Of a DNA stretch of 64,000 bases, positions 41,800-54,250 are shown in pieces. Below the pieces are notes generated by a model, which searched no databases, was not told the origin of the DNA, and saw only the letters and a list, made by a program, of their open reading frames with translations. The position numbers and the translations under genes are program-made. Each line of letters begins with the position of its first letter. Within the stretch, counting starts at the first letter, position 1. Source of the stretch: Fasciolopsis buskii (taxonomy: Eukaryota; Platyhelminthes; Trematoda; Plagiorchiida; Fasciolidae); assembly GCA_008360955.1 (NCBI GenBank), contig LUCM01007323.1, positions 219,922-283,921 of the forward strand, in the 5' to 3' direction.

Positions 41800-44700
41800 T
41801 TTTCCCACAATCTCAGACATGTTGTGGATTGACTGATCCGCAGCTGTTAGGAAATAAAGCATGTGCCACCGTGATTCCAGTCACAATCATTCCGTGCGTA
41901 CTTGCGTCAAAAGCCGTGAATCAAAATACCTCGATATACAATAATCGGTGGGATTATTTGACTAGCAATATGTAACTGGGTATAGGTACTCAGATTCGTA
42001 ACGCGTGAACCCACTTTCATTACGGCAAGTAAGAATTAATGTAACTAAACTTTTGACCAAGACATCAGTAGGGTAGTATTCGTTATCGATGACTGTCAGT
42101 GGTGAGTAATTAAACTGCTTTGCCCTTTTTAGTTTACTTTAGCACTAATCGGTAGTAATGTTTGCTTTGTGATATGGAGATATATTTCACTTGCTGCACA
42201 CTGTTTTCGTTGACCGACTATCAACCACTGTACTCGCCGATAACCGTTTATGCAGGTTAACCGTTTCAAAATCAGTCACTAATATCGACTGGTATTAAGC
42301 GGTGGGAAAAACAGCGATTCTGAGTAGACTTACTGTTTTTTGTGCTATAACCTTCGATTTGCTCTCAACAAAGAGAGTTAAGAAATGTTTGATTTCTTTA
42401 CTGAAGGCAAGGTCCTTTGGCTCTCATATTTATGCTCCTTTTTACTTAGACGATGAAGGTGGCTTGTGGTGATTCGTCCATTTTTCATGTTAGCACATCA
42501 GGACCAATGCATTGCTTGGTCCTAGAGGTGTCATGTGACAATTACTGTGATACTTTTCGGAACTTGACCATACACGTTTAGTGGTACCTAGATTTGCAAA
42601 TATCTTCGACTGAAGAGCCTGTGTATCGGTAAACGTGCTTGTATGGGGAGGTGCGTACACACACACACACACTCACAAATATATATATACCGTTTTGTTG
42701 ATCTCGTTCGATCCAACGTTTGCCAAATTGCTCGAACAAAGTTGTGAACTGGATCGTCACGCGGAATGTGCACGCTCGTGTGTGATTTTCCTACTTACCA
42801 GGAATACTAAATTTCGGTTCCTTTTCATGTCATTTAACATTTAAATTCCAGTTTTTGTTTTTTGTTCCCAAGGTAGTAATAAGAATTTGTATTTCCGAAG
42901 ACAGAGGGTGCTTCGGGTAAAACAATAAATGAACGACCAGCACATGGTGACTCCTTGCATCTCTCAGTGTCACCAACTATCACGCCAAGCGTGTAGCCAG
43001 CTTGTAAATATGGCGTTCAATGTACCATATCTATTCAAAGGTATTTGAATTCAGGGGATATGAAGTCAATGACCAGAGTATTGTGTTAATTTCAATGAAC
43101 AGTTACACTGACTGAACTCGATAATGTTGGCACTTTACCGGCAGACCTTGTGGAAATGGTTCACAAACCCCTGGTTACTCATGCAATTTAAGCAAGTTAT
43201 TAGCCTTCTGAGAAGCTTTTTATTTTAAACTAGATACAACTCTCAGGTACACTATTACGAATTCCCAGAGCACAGTCTTCGATAATGGCAGAGGTTCATT
43301 CTCGAAACCACCACTACTTCCATGCTGTGCCTGACATTTGACTAAACCCATATATAATACCCGCCTGCCTTATCGAGAGTGAACTGCAGATTGCTCCAGT
43401 TCAGATTTTGACCACGTCACTGGGCTAGCATCAGGGTTACGATCGCATACCCATTCACGTCTACGAAGAAGGACCTGAAAGTTAGTCGGATCTAGTGCCA
43501 TGCTCCCAGTGGCTATTGCGAGAGAGCAAAGTGAACTATTTTATCAAGCCTCACACAAGATAACGGAACAATGAGGCCAACGAAGGAAGCAAGATGACGT
43601 GGAAGTCGTAAAGCATCTTGGAGAGATCCATCTGTGAAAAGTTGCTGATCACGATATAGTCTGAATCCATGCATGGATGCCGCCAAAATATATTACAGAT
43701 ACCATGAAGCAAGACTTTTTAATCCTCTGGTGGAACATACATAGTACTAGCGCATAGATGAAGTGAACGCTGGAGTTCGAATGTTGCCAACACCAACGGT
43801 CTCCTCTATGTGGATTTACTGAGTCTTTCTGTTAGGATTTACCAGACAATCAAAACAGAACTAGAAAAGTGAAATAATCCTGGTCAGGAAACAGACAAGC
43901 ACATTCAACGTACTTCTAGATTCCAAATATGTGGTGTCTAAACATCAAGGGGAAATCTGCTCTCATTGACGATGTGGCAAATCAAGTGGGAGCCACTTTT
44001 ACGTACATGATTTTTCCATCTGCCCCAAGAATACGGAATCACGTTAATTATATTCAGGACTTCAACTAGTTGGGCTTATTAAGTTCCACTACAAATCGGT
44101 CTGAAACATTCCATTTTCTATGGACATATTTTTTGCATGTGCTGCAAGAAAGTCCCATTTTCTGGGCATTAAACTACAGTTTGGGAGCACTTTCATTCTT
44201 ACGAGAGCTCATGACTTTAAGATGTGCTTCAAACCAATTGCGAAATGGTTTAACATCCATTAGGATAATTCTGACATAAATCCGGAATTATTTTGTAAAT
44301 GGATTAATCAGATGCCTCATCTGTTGTGTCGTATCTCAGATAACGATCGCATGGGTGCACTGAGTTTATTTTGATCCAAAGACTTCTTCAAGATAAAAAA
44401 AATATATGAGTAAGGGAGACCATGCCAAACACATAGAAGCAGGAATTTCCCCCTTGTAGAAATCAAATAAATCAGCATTCTGTTAGGCAGTAGGTCAAAA
44501 AGATGCAATTTGGTTAGTAAATGCCAGTCACGCTGGTTGCAATTAAGCTGACTTATTCTCGTTGGAAATTTGGGCGCTTCCCGTATTGTGGTATTTCACC
44601 CGAAGGCAACTGCTTTCAGTGAAAGATGAGCAATGGAAATTTTGTATTTGTGCCACTTTCAGCACAGGTAGAGATATAGGAAAATTAAGAAGGATTTACT

Positions 44701-47700
44701 CACACAACTGCGTAGACAGTCAGTCGGCGACAGGCGTTCAGGAAGATGAAACATTTCTCGTGCCATTCGACGGAATGCATTTCACCTATCTTGAGTTTTC
44801 TTAATCTGTATATATATGAATGATTTACAACCAAACCCCGTAAAGAGAACATGTTTCTCAGATGTTATGGGTTTCTCGTTGTCTATAGTTGCATAGCTTG
44901 GGTGGGAATCACTCCGTGCGTGTTGGTGATCCGTATCCGCGCGTTACTACTAGTGGCTGAATCCCGAATTGCCAGTCAAATTACAAATACTACAACCTCC
45001 TAGTGAGGGGATCTCTGTAGCTCCTCTTTCAAACTTACCCCTTAGCTTGTCAACTTTCACTCCAATTGGGCGAATGACATCAAATTTTTGCTCCAGTGTT
45101 TCATGCTTAGATCAGAATATGGCGGCAAGCATAAAGTGTGACCTCGAGAGGTTTGTCCAATAGCCAAAAGTCTAACCAATGTAATTGTTCGGAGATTTTA
45201 AGGTTCAGTCACTGAGATTGCTTGACCTCGTTTTGTTCACGGATTTCCTTTGGAGGGATTATGACGGCAAAAGATTTCCCCCCCCCCATTAGAGTATATT
45301 TGCACGAAATTAGGCTGAGCAATAGGCTATTTGCACGGTAAATCGACAACTGTTAACTGTAAAGTCCCATAGTTTGACTTTCCCTTACGTTGATCATGAA
45401 GAAATTTTTTTTATCGCCCCACCTGCCTGTACAAAACAAGCTGTGAAAATGAAATATTTCTGGATGGCATAGTTTGCTTCAAAATTACGAGTTACTTTCG
45501 GTTCCAAATGACCTTTACAGAGCCCAAACAACTTGAAAACAGTGTTTAATATAGAAAATCGTTTATGCTGGCTTCAAATCCACGTCACAAAAACCAGTTG
45601 AATAGTGTCCACATTAGTGAGTTGTTACCAATGAAACGACCTAAGGTTATTCATCTGGTTCCAAGACAAACCAATGCACTCTGTGTTAAGGATTTGCGAA
45701 TTGGCCGAGACCTAAATTCAGTATTCCGAATGGGATTTCAGCCCTAAGCTAAACTTTCAAGATGAAATTTTTTGTTTTGTAGCATTTGCGTTAAAACCCT
45801 CCCGATTCAAACTTACAAATATTTAGAACCAAATGATGTGAAGAGTGTATCGAAAAATCGATGCGCCATGTATTGGTTTTAATTGTGAATGATATAGTGT
45901 TAATAACACAAATAATTACATTCCTTTGAAGGCAGATCTTAACACGATTCGGATGAAGCGTGTTTGCTTGTAAACTCTAGGGTAATCCACAGACAATCAC
46001 CCCAACCTAAAATCCATCCAAGATTAGTCGCCCCCTGGAACTACATTAGGATGCGACGAAGGTAAATAGATGAAGGTTTCGAACAGGTTTTATGTAATTT
46101 CGATTCAAAATACTCCAGGATGACCGATAGTAGGGGTCTCATGTTCAGAGGTTACGCATTCTGAATGCCTTTCAGAATGTTTCCAAATGACTGTGCGCCT
46201 CAAACGGTTTCGACTCAGAAAGTCCTATGCACTACTTTCGCCCAGCAGAGGTGCTTTCACCAGAGTTCAAGGACGACGGCGAATTCCCGACGTTGTCCAA
46301 TAGGTTGAATGATGCTTGGAAATCAGACTAGGGAAAATGACTAAACCTTGATTCCAAAACGCAAGTGGAAGGTGGGCGAAGCCTGAGGCTACATATTCAG
46401 CTCTGAAGGGGCGTATCGGTCACCCAAGCTGACCAGCCCTACTCGAAGAGGACCTGTCCTCAGTCGGTTACGTGATCTTCAGGTAGTCTTGAAGGTTACA
46501 TCGTTTTGACTAAGGTGGGGATCCCCCAAGTCGAGTTTCTATCTCGGTTTGGTCAACCGGGTATTATCCGGCCCACAGGAATCCTGGATATCTAAAAATA
46601 AACGATAATATGAATTTAGATGCTGAGAAAGCTAATATTTGTGTAGTGAAATCTGAACGGTATTAATTGTTTACTGTTCGCTTTCCTCTCTTTCTCTGAG
46701 TTTGGTGGAGTTCAATTAGTGAGTAAATCCGTGCTCTCATTCCACCCACACACTGTCACCTCTACTGATAATGAAACACCTTCCATCTAAACGACAAGCT
46801 AAGTAATCGGAACCCTATGGAAGCCAACAGATTAAGCTACTGCCAACTGTTTATGTTATGATTTTATTCTTTAAATGTCTCCTTTCAAAAGTAAAGAGTG
46901 TGACTCAGCCGTTAATTAGCTTCAGTTAACCTTGTAGCTTTGTATACTTGCAGCTACCTGCATTTCAGACGGGCGCACCTTGGCATGAGTCAGCGAACCA
47001 TGATCATATGCACCCTGTGATTTCTCTTCGACCAATCCCTGCTTTGACTGATTAACTTGTTTCACATTGCAATCATTTTGTTATTATGTGAGTTGCACCA
47101 TATACAAACGCACTGTGCATTCGGGGGTGGGATGACAGACTCCGTCCCGTATTACAAGTTCCCAGCCGGTAGGTTTGAACGTTCTGTCTTCCCTGGGCCC
47201 TGAGTTCAAGTACCAGCACAAGTTGAGGGCATTCATATTCCGTTTTCCATTAAAATAACATCAAGAAATTATCTATGATTTCAGACCAGTTCAGTCTTAA
47301 ATTAAGTTGCATTTAGACTAGTCAGTGAGATTGTGAACAAACGACAGGCAAAAGATTTACCAAAACAATACAAAAAACGAAAATTAGGGCCAGTAGAAGC
47401 TTCACTTACATTCTCCGAGCTCAGTTTTCTGCTTTTCCAGTCATTGGGTCTTTTGCAAGTCATTGTTTAGGTGACGTGAATATTGTGTTCTTAGTGTTCG
47501 GTCCTCTCCAGGTTTTGCTAGATACATATTACCGGTGAACCTGTCACAGGTGAACAAAAAAAAACGGGATGACAGGTACAGTTTATCATATTCAGTCCCA
47601 GACACTTGTGAGTCGGGTTACAGATCAAAATCATCCTTCCGTACTTTCGGGTGTGTATGTGACATCCTCGTGTTTCTCTAACGGATGACTGTGTTCAATA

Positions 47701-48487
47701 TCACTTTAGTTGACTCAAAGTTCACCTGACTAGCAATTCTCACTATCGTAATAATATCCCCGTCTAAATAGAGGATAGTCCCGGTTTTGATACTGTCTGA
47801 TTGAGATATTTCAAGCATACTCAAACCTAATAGTACTTTTCCGTGATTCATCCCACCTAAAAGTATGAGAAAATCGGTTGACTGGTGATAAACAGTAAAC
47901 AGTTCAAATTCTTAGATGGTCATTGACATCATTCAAAGAATGACCGATCAGAAAATGGATCTCTGGCGGTTATTTTGAGCACTACCTTAGCTAAGCATGT
48001 TTTTCATCCTTGGCCGGTAACCTCTGTTATCACTGTTCCGTGAGCCGAACGCGCACGAATTTCGGTGGTTCTTAGTCTTATACTGGTAGAATATCAAAAA
48101 CGCTTTCGTTGGGATGGAAGCAGAGGTGGTGTTTTCGCGGTGCAATCGAGGGACGTAGATCATTTGGATTGAAAAACCAACACTAGAATCAAAACATGTT
48201 GTGGTTTAACATTTGTTTTTGAAAATTTCGGCCTCGGTGCTACACCAACATCTTTATGAGTTCAAAATCAATCAGAAGAATGGGATCCCACCAAGATGCT
48301 GAACATAATTGCTAGTTATTTTTGAGGATGAAATCGAACCTCTAAAGTGGTAAGCCGGATTTGTAAATACAGTTTACTAATCTATATATGGCTCAAAGGT
48401 ATTCCTGACAGGGAATTATCCATCATGTGATGTCAGCTTTTAAAACGTACCTGAGAAACCATGGAAGTACTGTGTGGCCATTTAATC
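41800..48487. other. Long intergenic stretch, no gene recognised
   Basis: (AC)8 at 42657-42672 is followed by ACAAATATATATATA. A C10 run is at 45278-45287. Sequence around 46100-46560 is less AT-rich but gives no recognisable protein in any frame I tried. A few tRNA-like phrases near 47160 lack a proper B box. Confidence 0.6.
42657..42672. repeat. (AC)8 microsatellite
   Basis: Eight AC units followed after one interruption by an AT run up to about 42690. Confidence 0.9.
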
Positions 48488-48670
48488 CTCGTAATGTCAC
48501 CTACCAAAACTTCGTCACACTTGACCTACTTGCGGATAGACTATCTGTTGGTGAGAGTCGATTGCTGTACAAAAGGGGCTGTTGGCTTTGCAGATCAATA
48601 TCGATTAGGTGCAACATCGTATGGTGAAGTTCAAAAACCGTTGACCACCTTCCCGGTAGCATGATTCCTA
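48488..48670 (+). repeat. R-family repeat, copy 2
   Basis: Collinear with 52695-52866. Shared blocks include CTTCGTCACACTTGACCTAC, GGTGCAACATCGTATGGTGA, AGTTCAAAAACCGTT and CCCGGTAGC at the right end. Confidence 0.65.
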
Positions 48671-51600
48671 ATTCGCCAGATTCACAATCATTTGTCCCGG
48701 GTTTGCGTCCCATTTCGTCTATTTGATATTGTAGTGACACCAAAATCTGAGGGAAAATCTACATTCGTGTATCATTTTTCTGCTTTGAAGCTTGATGCTG
48801 GATTCGTGACGTTTGTCTGGTTGCATTTGTTCTTGCTTCACACTGCCTTTGTTTCCGGTACATTCACTTCCAACCTTCGTCTATCGCATCGTCTTCCCGT
48901 TGAATGCTTGAACAAAACTGCTTCCTCACCATTGCTGTAATAACAACTCTAATCCACCCCTTGGCTCCAATCCGCTCTGACCTGACCACTGGGGGGACTT
49001 GGTCAGTTTGCTGTTTCAGAATCGCATGGGCAACACGTACGGGTTGGGCGCCGAAAATATTCCTTGATAGTATCCAATTGTTAAATGTTTCCAAAGGGAA
49101 TCTCGTTTGGCCTTAGAGTTGCAACGTTCGCTGAATAATGTGAAACCGCCCAACTGTATTGGAACGTCACATTTTTGCCGTCTTCGTATCTATCTAGTGA
49201 TGGACATGAGACAAAAACACTTTATCTAATCCGATGCCCGGTTGATAAAAACCAGCATATCCAAGAACTCTGACCTAATGACCATAATCCACCCATAAGA
49301 AACTAGCTGACAGTTTCAGTTTTGATCCAATGTGAAGTCAGATAGAGTTTAAGTTTCTTTCGTTGGGACGGCAGACTATCATTTGAGGCTTTTGTTCACA
49401 ATGTCATTCAGTATGTTCACATTACCTGAACCTAATGTATGAGACATTTTATGGGGACTGGTGGATTTCGCAATTGATGGTGCCCTAGGTGAAACTTCTA
49501 CCTAGGAACGTTGATAACAGTAATATATAAGAATTAAGACTCGTCAGTAGTGTCAATTAACTACGAAGTGACGATCCTGGAATAAATGTGAATTTCGAAT
49601 GTTTATCCCGATTTAGATGAATTCAGTCTGAAATGTTTCCCAAACAACGCGGCCTCTAAAATGAACCGACATCGAACAAGCGCTTAGATCGAAATGGGCT
49701 TGTAACAACATTTTATTTATTTACGTTTATGTTTTTATTTTTGTTTTAACAAGTTCTGCAAAGATGTTTAGCTAAAGAAACGGAAACGAACGACGTAATC
49801 GTTGAATGGAAGTCAAAAAATCAAAAGTAGAAATTCACTTAAACAGTCACAAACCAACACTAGTTAAGTACCTAGTGGATTCAGAAGATTAATCCAAAAC
49901 CTTCATCTTGCCTGTCAGAAGAAGCTGCATCGAGTGAACAGCGATGCCGCCCAAAAGATAACTGGTGGAAACCATCAGGAATAGGGAAGGAGATTTTGGA
50001 GACGTAGAACTGACTGCTACAGCAGTTTCAAGCTGGCAAAGCCGAACTCGATTGGCCGGATGCTATTGGAAAGCGGCTTCTCAGTTGTACTTTTGAAAAT
50101 CGGCGTGGTACTTAAGTAACACAAGTAGTCAGGGGTAGTCCTGGTTTGTAGTGAAAGGTTGGTTATGTGTGTAACACTGCCAGACAACGATGACGCAATA
50201 TATACATATATATTCTTGAAGCCCTCCACTCGAATAACTCGTTCAATCGGCATGTGGAGATTGACAAAAATTACGTCATCTTAACAAGACCCGGATGCAG
50301 AATAGAGAGACAAACAGACGGACAGCGCACAAAACTGAACGGAACTAGCGATCCCATTCAATCACTCATTCCCGTTTGACAACGAGTCCTAGTTTGGATC
50401 GAAACGTCACGATAAACGTATTAACTCAGTGTACGCCTTCTCAACTCTAAAAATATGCATATATATATATAAAAGAAGTCTGGAATAAGATTATCTGAAC
50501 CGGTAGCAACTGAGACCACAAGAAACTCCCGGTATCCGTATAATTCAGCGCAAGTAATGTGCAAATGAAGAGAGAATACTTGGGAAGTGCATAGCCCGGT
50601 TGTCACTAGAGAAATCAGTCAAGGAATCGGTGAATGCCATATTCACGTGTTCCATTTCAGCGGATGAGATGCGAATAGGTTTCCCCTGTCTGCATAACAG
50701 CTCAATCCCACATCACATGAAAATGTGATCACTCGTTCCAAAGAAATGGTTAGCGTAAAAGGAATCCAGACCTTTTGTTTCGGCTATGATGGATAATGAA
50801 AGCAGCCAATTCGAATGCATTTGATGGCAAAACTTGCCTTGAGAAAGACCACCCACGGAAGTCGAAATGTTGGCACATTGCATCTACCAAAAACGGTTAT
50901 TAACATTATATCACTCACAATTAAAGCCATACTGTAGTTGAGCAATTTTTCGACTACAGGTCGAAAATTTAATGCAAACAGTCAGTCAGAAATGTCACAT
51001 TAGTAAGTTGAGGCTAAACCGTGGAAAAGTAGTATGTGGATATCTCAACTGACTGTTTAGCAGCAAAACACATCGCTGAGAAAGATCGCGCTGGCGAAAA
51101 TCAACTTGTTTGGCCCAAGTAAAAGAAACAGGTCCATAATGTGAATAGATCTTAGGTTGACTGGTATCAGATTTCTGTTCCTGCTTTACAAAAAGGAAAA
51201 TGTCTGTAATAAAATATAAAGCGGTGATTGGTGATTATATCGTCTAATACGCAGGAGGTTGTGTGAGTTGGAGAGGGAGACTGTTCAGCAGACAAGCACA
51301 CTTGAAACGGATGATAACATTCGCCAGCTTCCGGTTATCGCTGTGATTGTTGACTTGTATCCTCTACTTTGCATGCCCAATAAATATTCCATTTGTATAC
51401 ATATTACCAGGTATGCCATTTTATTAGACTCTTTATCAACCAAAAGATCATTGTCAAATCTTATCCTAATAGCAGTTGGACAGCGCATGAGCGACTGAAG
51501 ATAATTTTGCCGTCTTTGGTATATGTGTGCTCACAGAATTGCTCATAGAGGCTTAACGTTGTGTCTGGGTGACGAAACATGATCGAACCATAAACCAGAA

Positions 51601-52694
51601 TATTTTGCATGAAGTGGTATTGAACTTTAAAGGTGGAGAGCCAGTGATGTGATCTCAAGTTTTTAAATTATGAGATGCAAAAGAACATCAAACAACAAAT
51701 GACTTCACGAAAAAAAATCAGCTGGCCCAGAAAATTTGCTGCGTCAACACTAGGCTGAATACATGGACAGATGACATCCGTAGCTGTTTTTCATTCACTC
51801 ATTGCTGGTGAGCTCAGTGCAGCCCACCAAAATTTCCGTGAACATTTGAAAAACAGGGTGTCATAATGATCCTCCTTCTCAGTGTTCGTCAAAAACCGCG
51901 CTGATACTTCCGCAAGGGCACCTGAACAAATAACTTAGTTCCTGAGTAGCTAATATGTTGATTTCTGTCCAAATAAATTCAAACCAAGTAAAATGCATTA
52001 ACTACACGATCGCGATAATGTACTGCGATTTTGTTCAGCTTGCAGATGACCGTTCGACACCGGATGATACCCGCTGAGTTGGTCCGCTGTGTGACGCCGT
52101 CGTACTGCCTATTGGCCATCTGTTGACTATCATTTGTTCACTTCTTTCACTCTTGGCATTTGGTCTTTTTTCTGCTTTTGTATGTCAGGTTACTTTCGCC
52201 TTGGTTGCATGCATTGTAGTTTATAGTCAGAAATATTGGAAAGGCGTTTATTAACAATAAATATATGCTACTTATAAATATTGCAGCCGATTGTGCAATG
52301 TTGTATGCGTAAATTGTGGTATGAAATTCTATTTGGTGTTCAGGAAAACGGGTCGCTGGTAGATTGCCCTACTTATATTATCACTGAATTTGATCTATGT
52401 CGGATTTAGTCATTTGTTTGCTAGTGACGTAGGGTGCTGTGCAATCCATTTTTTATGAAATCTTTATAATTAAATAGGCCAATACCGTCATCCCAAGGTG
52501 GAAACTCTACGCCCTCAGTAAGCAGTGAGCCGATGATTTTGAGTCGAATGTACTGTCAGTGCAGTCGGAACCTCTTGAGTGCATACGGGGCTTAATTGCG
52601 AAGGTCAGAAGTACATTCTTCTTCTTTAAGTCGACGTTGAAGAAATCGTTAGCTCTTCAGGTAACAAGAAGTACCAAGTAGTCAAGCTTTGTAT
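48671..52694. other. Intergenic, no gene recognised
   Basis: A short (TA)n lies near 50460-50470. No exon, RNA gene or further repeat family is supported. Confidence 0.6.
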
Positions 52695-52866
52695 GTCATA
52701 TCCAAAGCCTTCGTCGTACTTAGACTACCTGCAGAGAAGCCATCTGGCAGTAGGGGTCGACTGTTTTGAGCCAGCGGCCAGTAGCTGTGCAAATCAGTGA
52801 CAGATATGTGCAACATCATGTGATGAAGTTCAAAAAGCCGTTCAGAGCCTGCCCGGTAGTTTGACT
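52695..52866 (+). repeat. R-family repeat, copy 3 (fullest)
   Basis: Starts CATATCCAAAGCCTTCGTCG, continues through GGGGTCGACTG and GTGCAACATCATGTGATGAA, and ends GCCTGCCCGGTAGTTTGAC. It serves as the best reference for the copies at 23738, 48488, 53856 and 54195. The right end leads into a tRNA-like A box in the 53.9-kb copy. Confidence 0.7.
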
Positions 52867-53242
52867 GTCACAGGCTGAGTGCCAAGGACGGCACATGCTA
52901 ACACAACTCCGTGGATTTACAAGACATTTCGAGAGGTAAAATTTTGGAATGACACACCCTGGCAGTTTCGACATTACATCTAACCGGCTCCGTGAGGTTG
53001 ACTAAACAAGTGGACGGTAGCAGTTCTGAAAATTACTCAGTGAAAGTTACAAAATCAGATTGTCTGCTGACTTCCCCGGACAATGTGATTCCTGGGTACC
53101 GAAATCCTATGGTACAAAGAGCGGGAATTACGGCACAGCGTCCGCTCTAGGATGTACGTGAATCCAGCGCTTAAACAGACGAGAATTTAGACCTTGGGGT
53201 TTACAGTGACGTAATAGTTAGTCGTTTTTCGGTTATCAGAAA
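52867..53242. other. Spacer between repeats, nothing recognised
   Basis: Unique-looking sequence between an R-family copy and a SINE. It may be further R-family 3' sequence, but I could not match it elsewhere. Confidence 0.45.
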
Positions 53243-53445
53243 TGGGCGGCGGTGGCCAGTCGAATACGGTCGCGGCTTTTGGACGTGAACGTCGCGGGTT
53301 CGAATCCTCCCATCGCCGGTGAACTTCCCCACTTGGCAGCCCTCTGTTGGCCGCAGTCCCCTTCCTGAAAATTGATGTACATTGTTGTTTTGTTAATATA
53401 AGAAGGAAAAAGATTAAAAAGGTAAAAGATAAAAAAATATAATGT
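53243..53445 (+). repeat. tRNA-derived SINE, copy 3
   Basis: The head is GGCGGCGGTGGCCAGTCGAA. The B box GGGTTCGAATCCTCCCATCG is near 53296-53315. The body runs ACTTCCCCACTTGGCAGCCC (53323-53342) and GAAAATTGATGTAC, and the tail is A-rich with AAGGAAAAAGATTAAAAAGG. It is the best preserved of the three copies. The antisense strand of this SINE forms the C-terminal part of a long open frame that is not a gene. Confidence 0.82.
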
Positions 53446-53855
53446 GTTCATTCGCAGTCCAGTAGAACTTAGGAAATTCAAATTTCTTGCGTTAGTATCA
53501 AGGGATTGCATGCTATCATGAAATAATTCACCATGGAACAACATCGCACAAGTCAAAAGTAAGAAAAAATAGAAGTACATTAAAGCTGTAAAATCCTTGA
53601 CAAGATAAAGGAAGAGTGAGTTTACAAGGCCCGCGAACTGGGACACGAAGAAAGGAATCGTAAAAAAAGATCGGGGGTGATAACACAGTGAAATATTGAA
53701 TAAAATAACCAAACTGCAACTCCTAAAACAAACCAAAAATACAAGTTCACCAGATACGGTAGAAGTAAACCCAACAGCAAAGAAGTCAAACTGGAGGGTG
53801 GAAGGATTGCTGTGTGGCAGTGTACTACGGTCGGGCAAATAAGTAACGGATATAC
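53446..53855. other. Spacer, AT-rich
   Basis: No gene. The minus strand is open over much of it, but the encoded sequence is hydrophobic low-complexity. Confidence 0.55.
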
Positions 53856-53935
53856 GGAACATGATGTGGTGAACTTGAACAAACTTTTCACAGCGCGCCC
53901 GGTAGCGTAATGGCTAAGGCGTTCGACTGGGACTA
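53856..53935 (+). repeat. R-family 3' part with tRNA-like A box
   Basis: GAACATGATGTGGTGAACTT and CCCGGTAGC match the right half of 52695-52866. It continues as GGTAGCGTAATGGCTAAGGC, an A-box-like sequence, then GTTCGACTGG. A normal B box is not found at the expected distance. Confidence 0.6.
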
Positions 53936-53938
53936 GTT

Positions 53939-53995
53939 CCCCGCCCAACCCTTCCAAACCCTGCCCCAACGCCAAACCAAACCCCAACCCTAAAT
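53939..53995 (-). repeat. G-rich, telomere-like / G-quadruplex-prone tract
   Basis: The plus strand is a string of CCCAACC, CCCTG, CCCCAAC and CCCCAACCCTAAA. On the minus strand this gives at least five runs of three or four G separated by short T-rich spacers, including TTTAGGGTTGGGG. It is degenerate rather than a true TTAGGG array. Confidence 0.7.
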
Positions 53996-54194
53996 CGTCC
54001 ACAACCGCTCCCTTTTTCGTGTCCCAGTTCATTCGGCCTGGATATGCACTGCTCACGATTCGTAACAAGCATGAAACACCTGGACACTGCTTCCATCTTC
54101 GTCCTCACTTTGCCGTTCATATGACACGGTGAATAATGTGATGAGAACATATGATCTGCCACAGCTAAGACATACGAAGTATCCGAGCTGTGTA

Positions 54195-54250
54195 CGTCAT
54201 GTCCAAAGCTTTGGTCGTAATTGGACCGACCCTGCCAGTACAATGGAACA
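54195..54250 (+). repeat. R-family 5' part
   Basis: TGTACGTCATGTCCAAAGCT and GGTCGTAATTGGACC match the left end of 52695-52866. It lies downstream of the 3' part at 53856, so the two pieces come from separate or rearranged copies. Confidence 0.55.

Noticed and set aside
41526..41975. 149-codon plus-strand open frame
   Set aside because: Overlaps the repeat shared with 18 kb, whose other copy does not keep the frame; no known domain.
53236..53862. 208-codon minus-strand open frame
   Set aside because: Its C-terminal part is the antisense of the SINE at 53243-53445 and the rest is hydrophobic low-complexity sequence from AT-rich DNA; no domain is visible.
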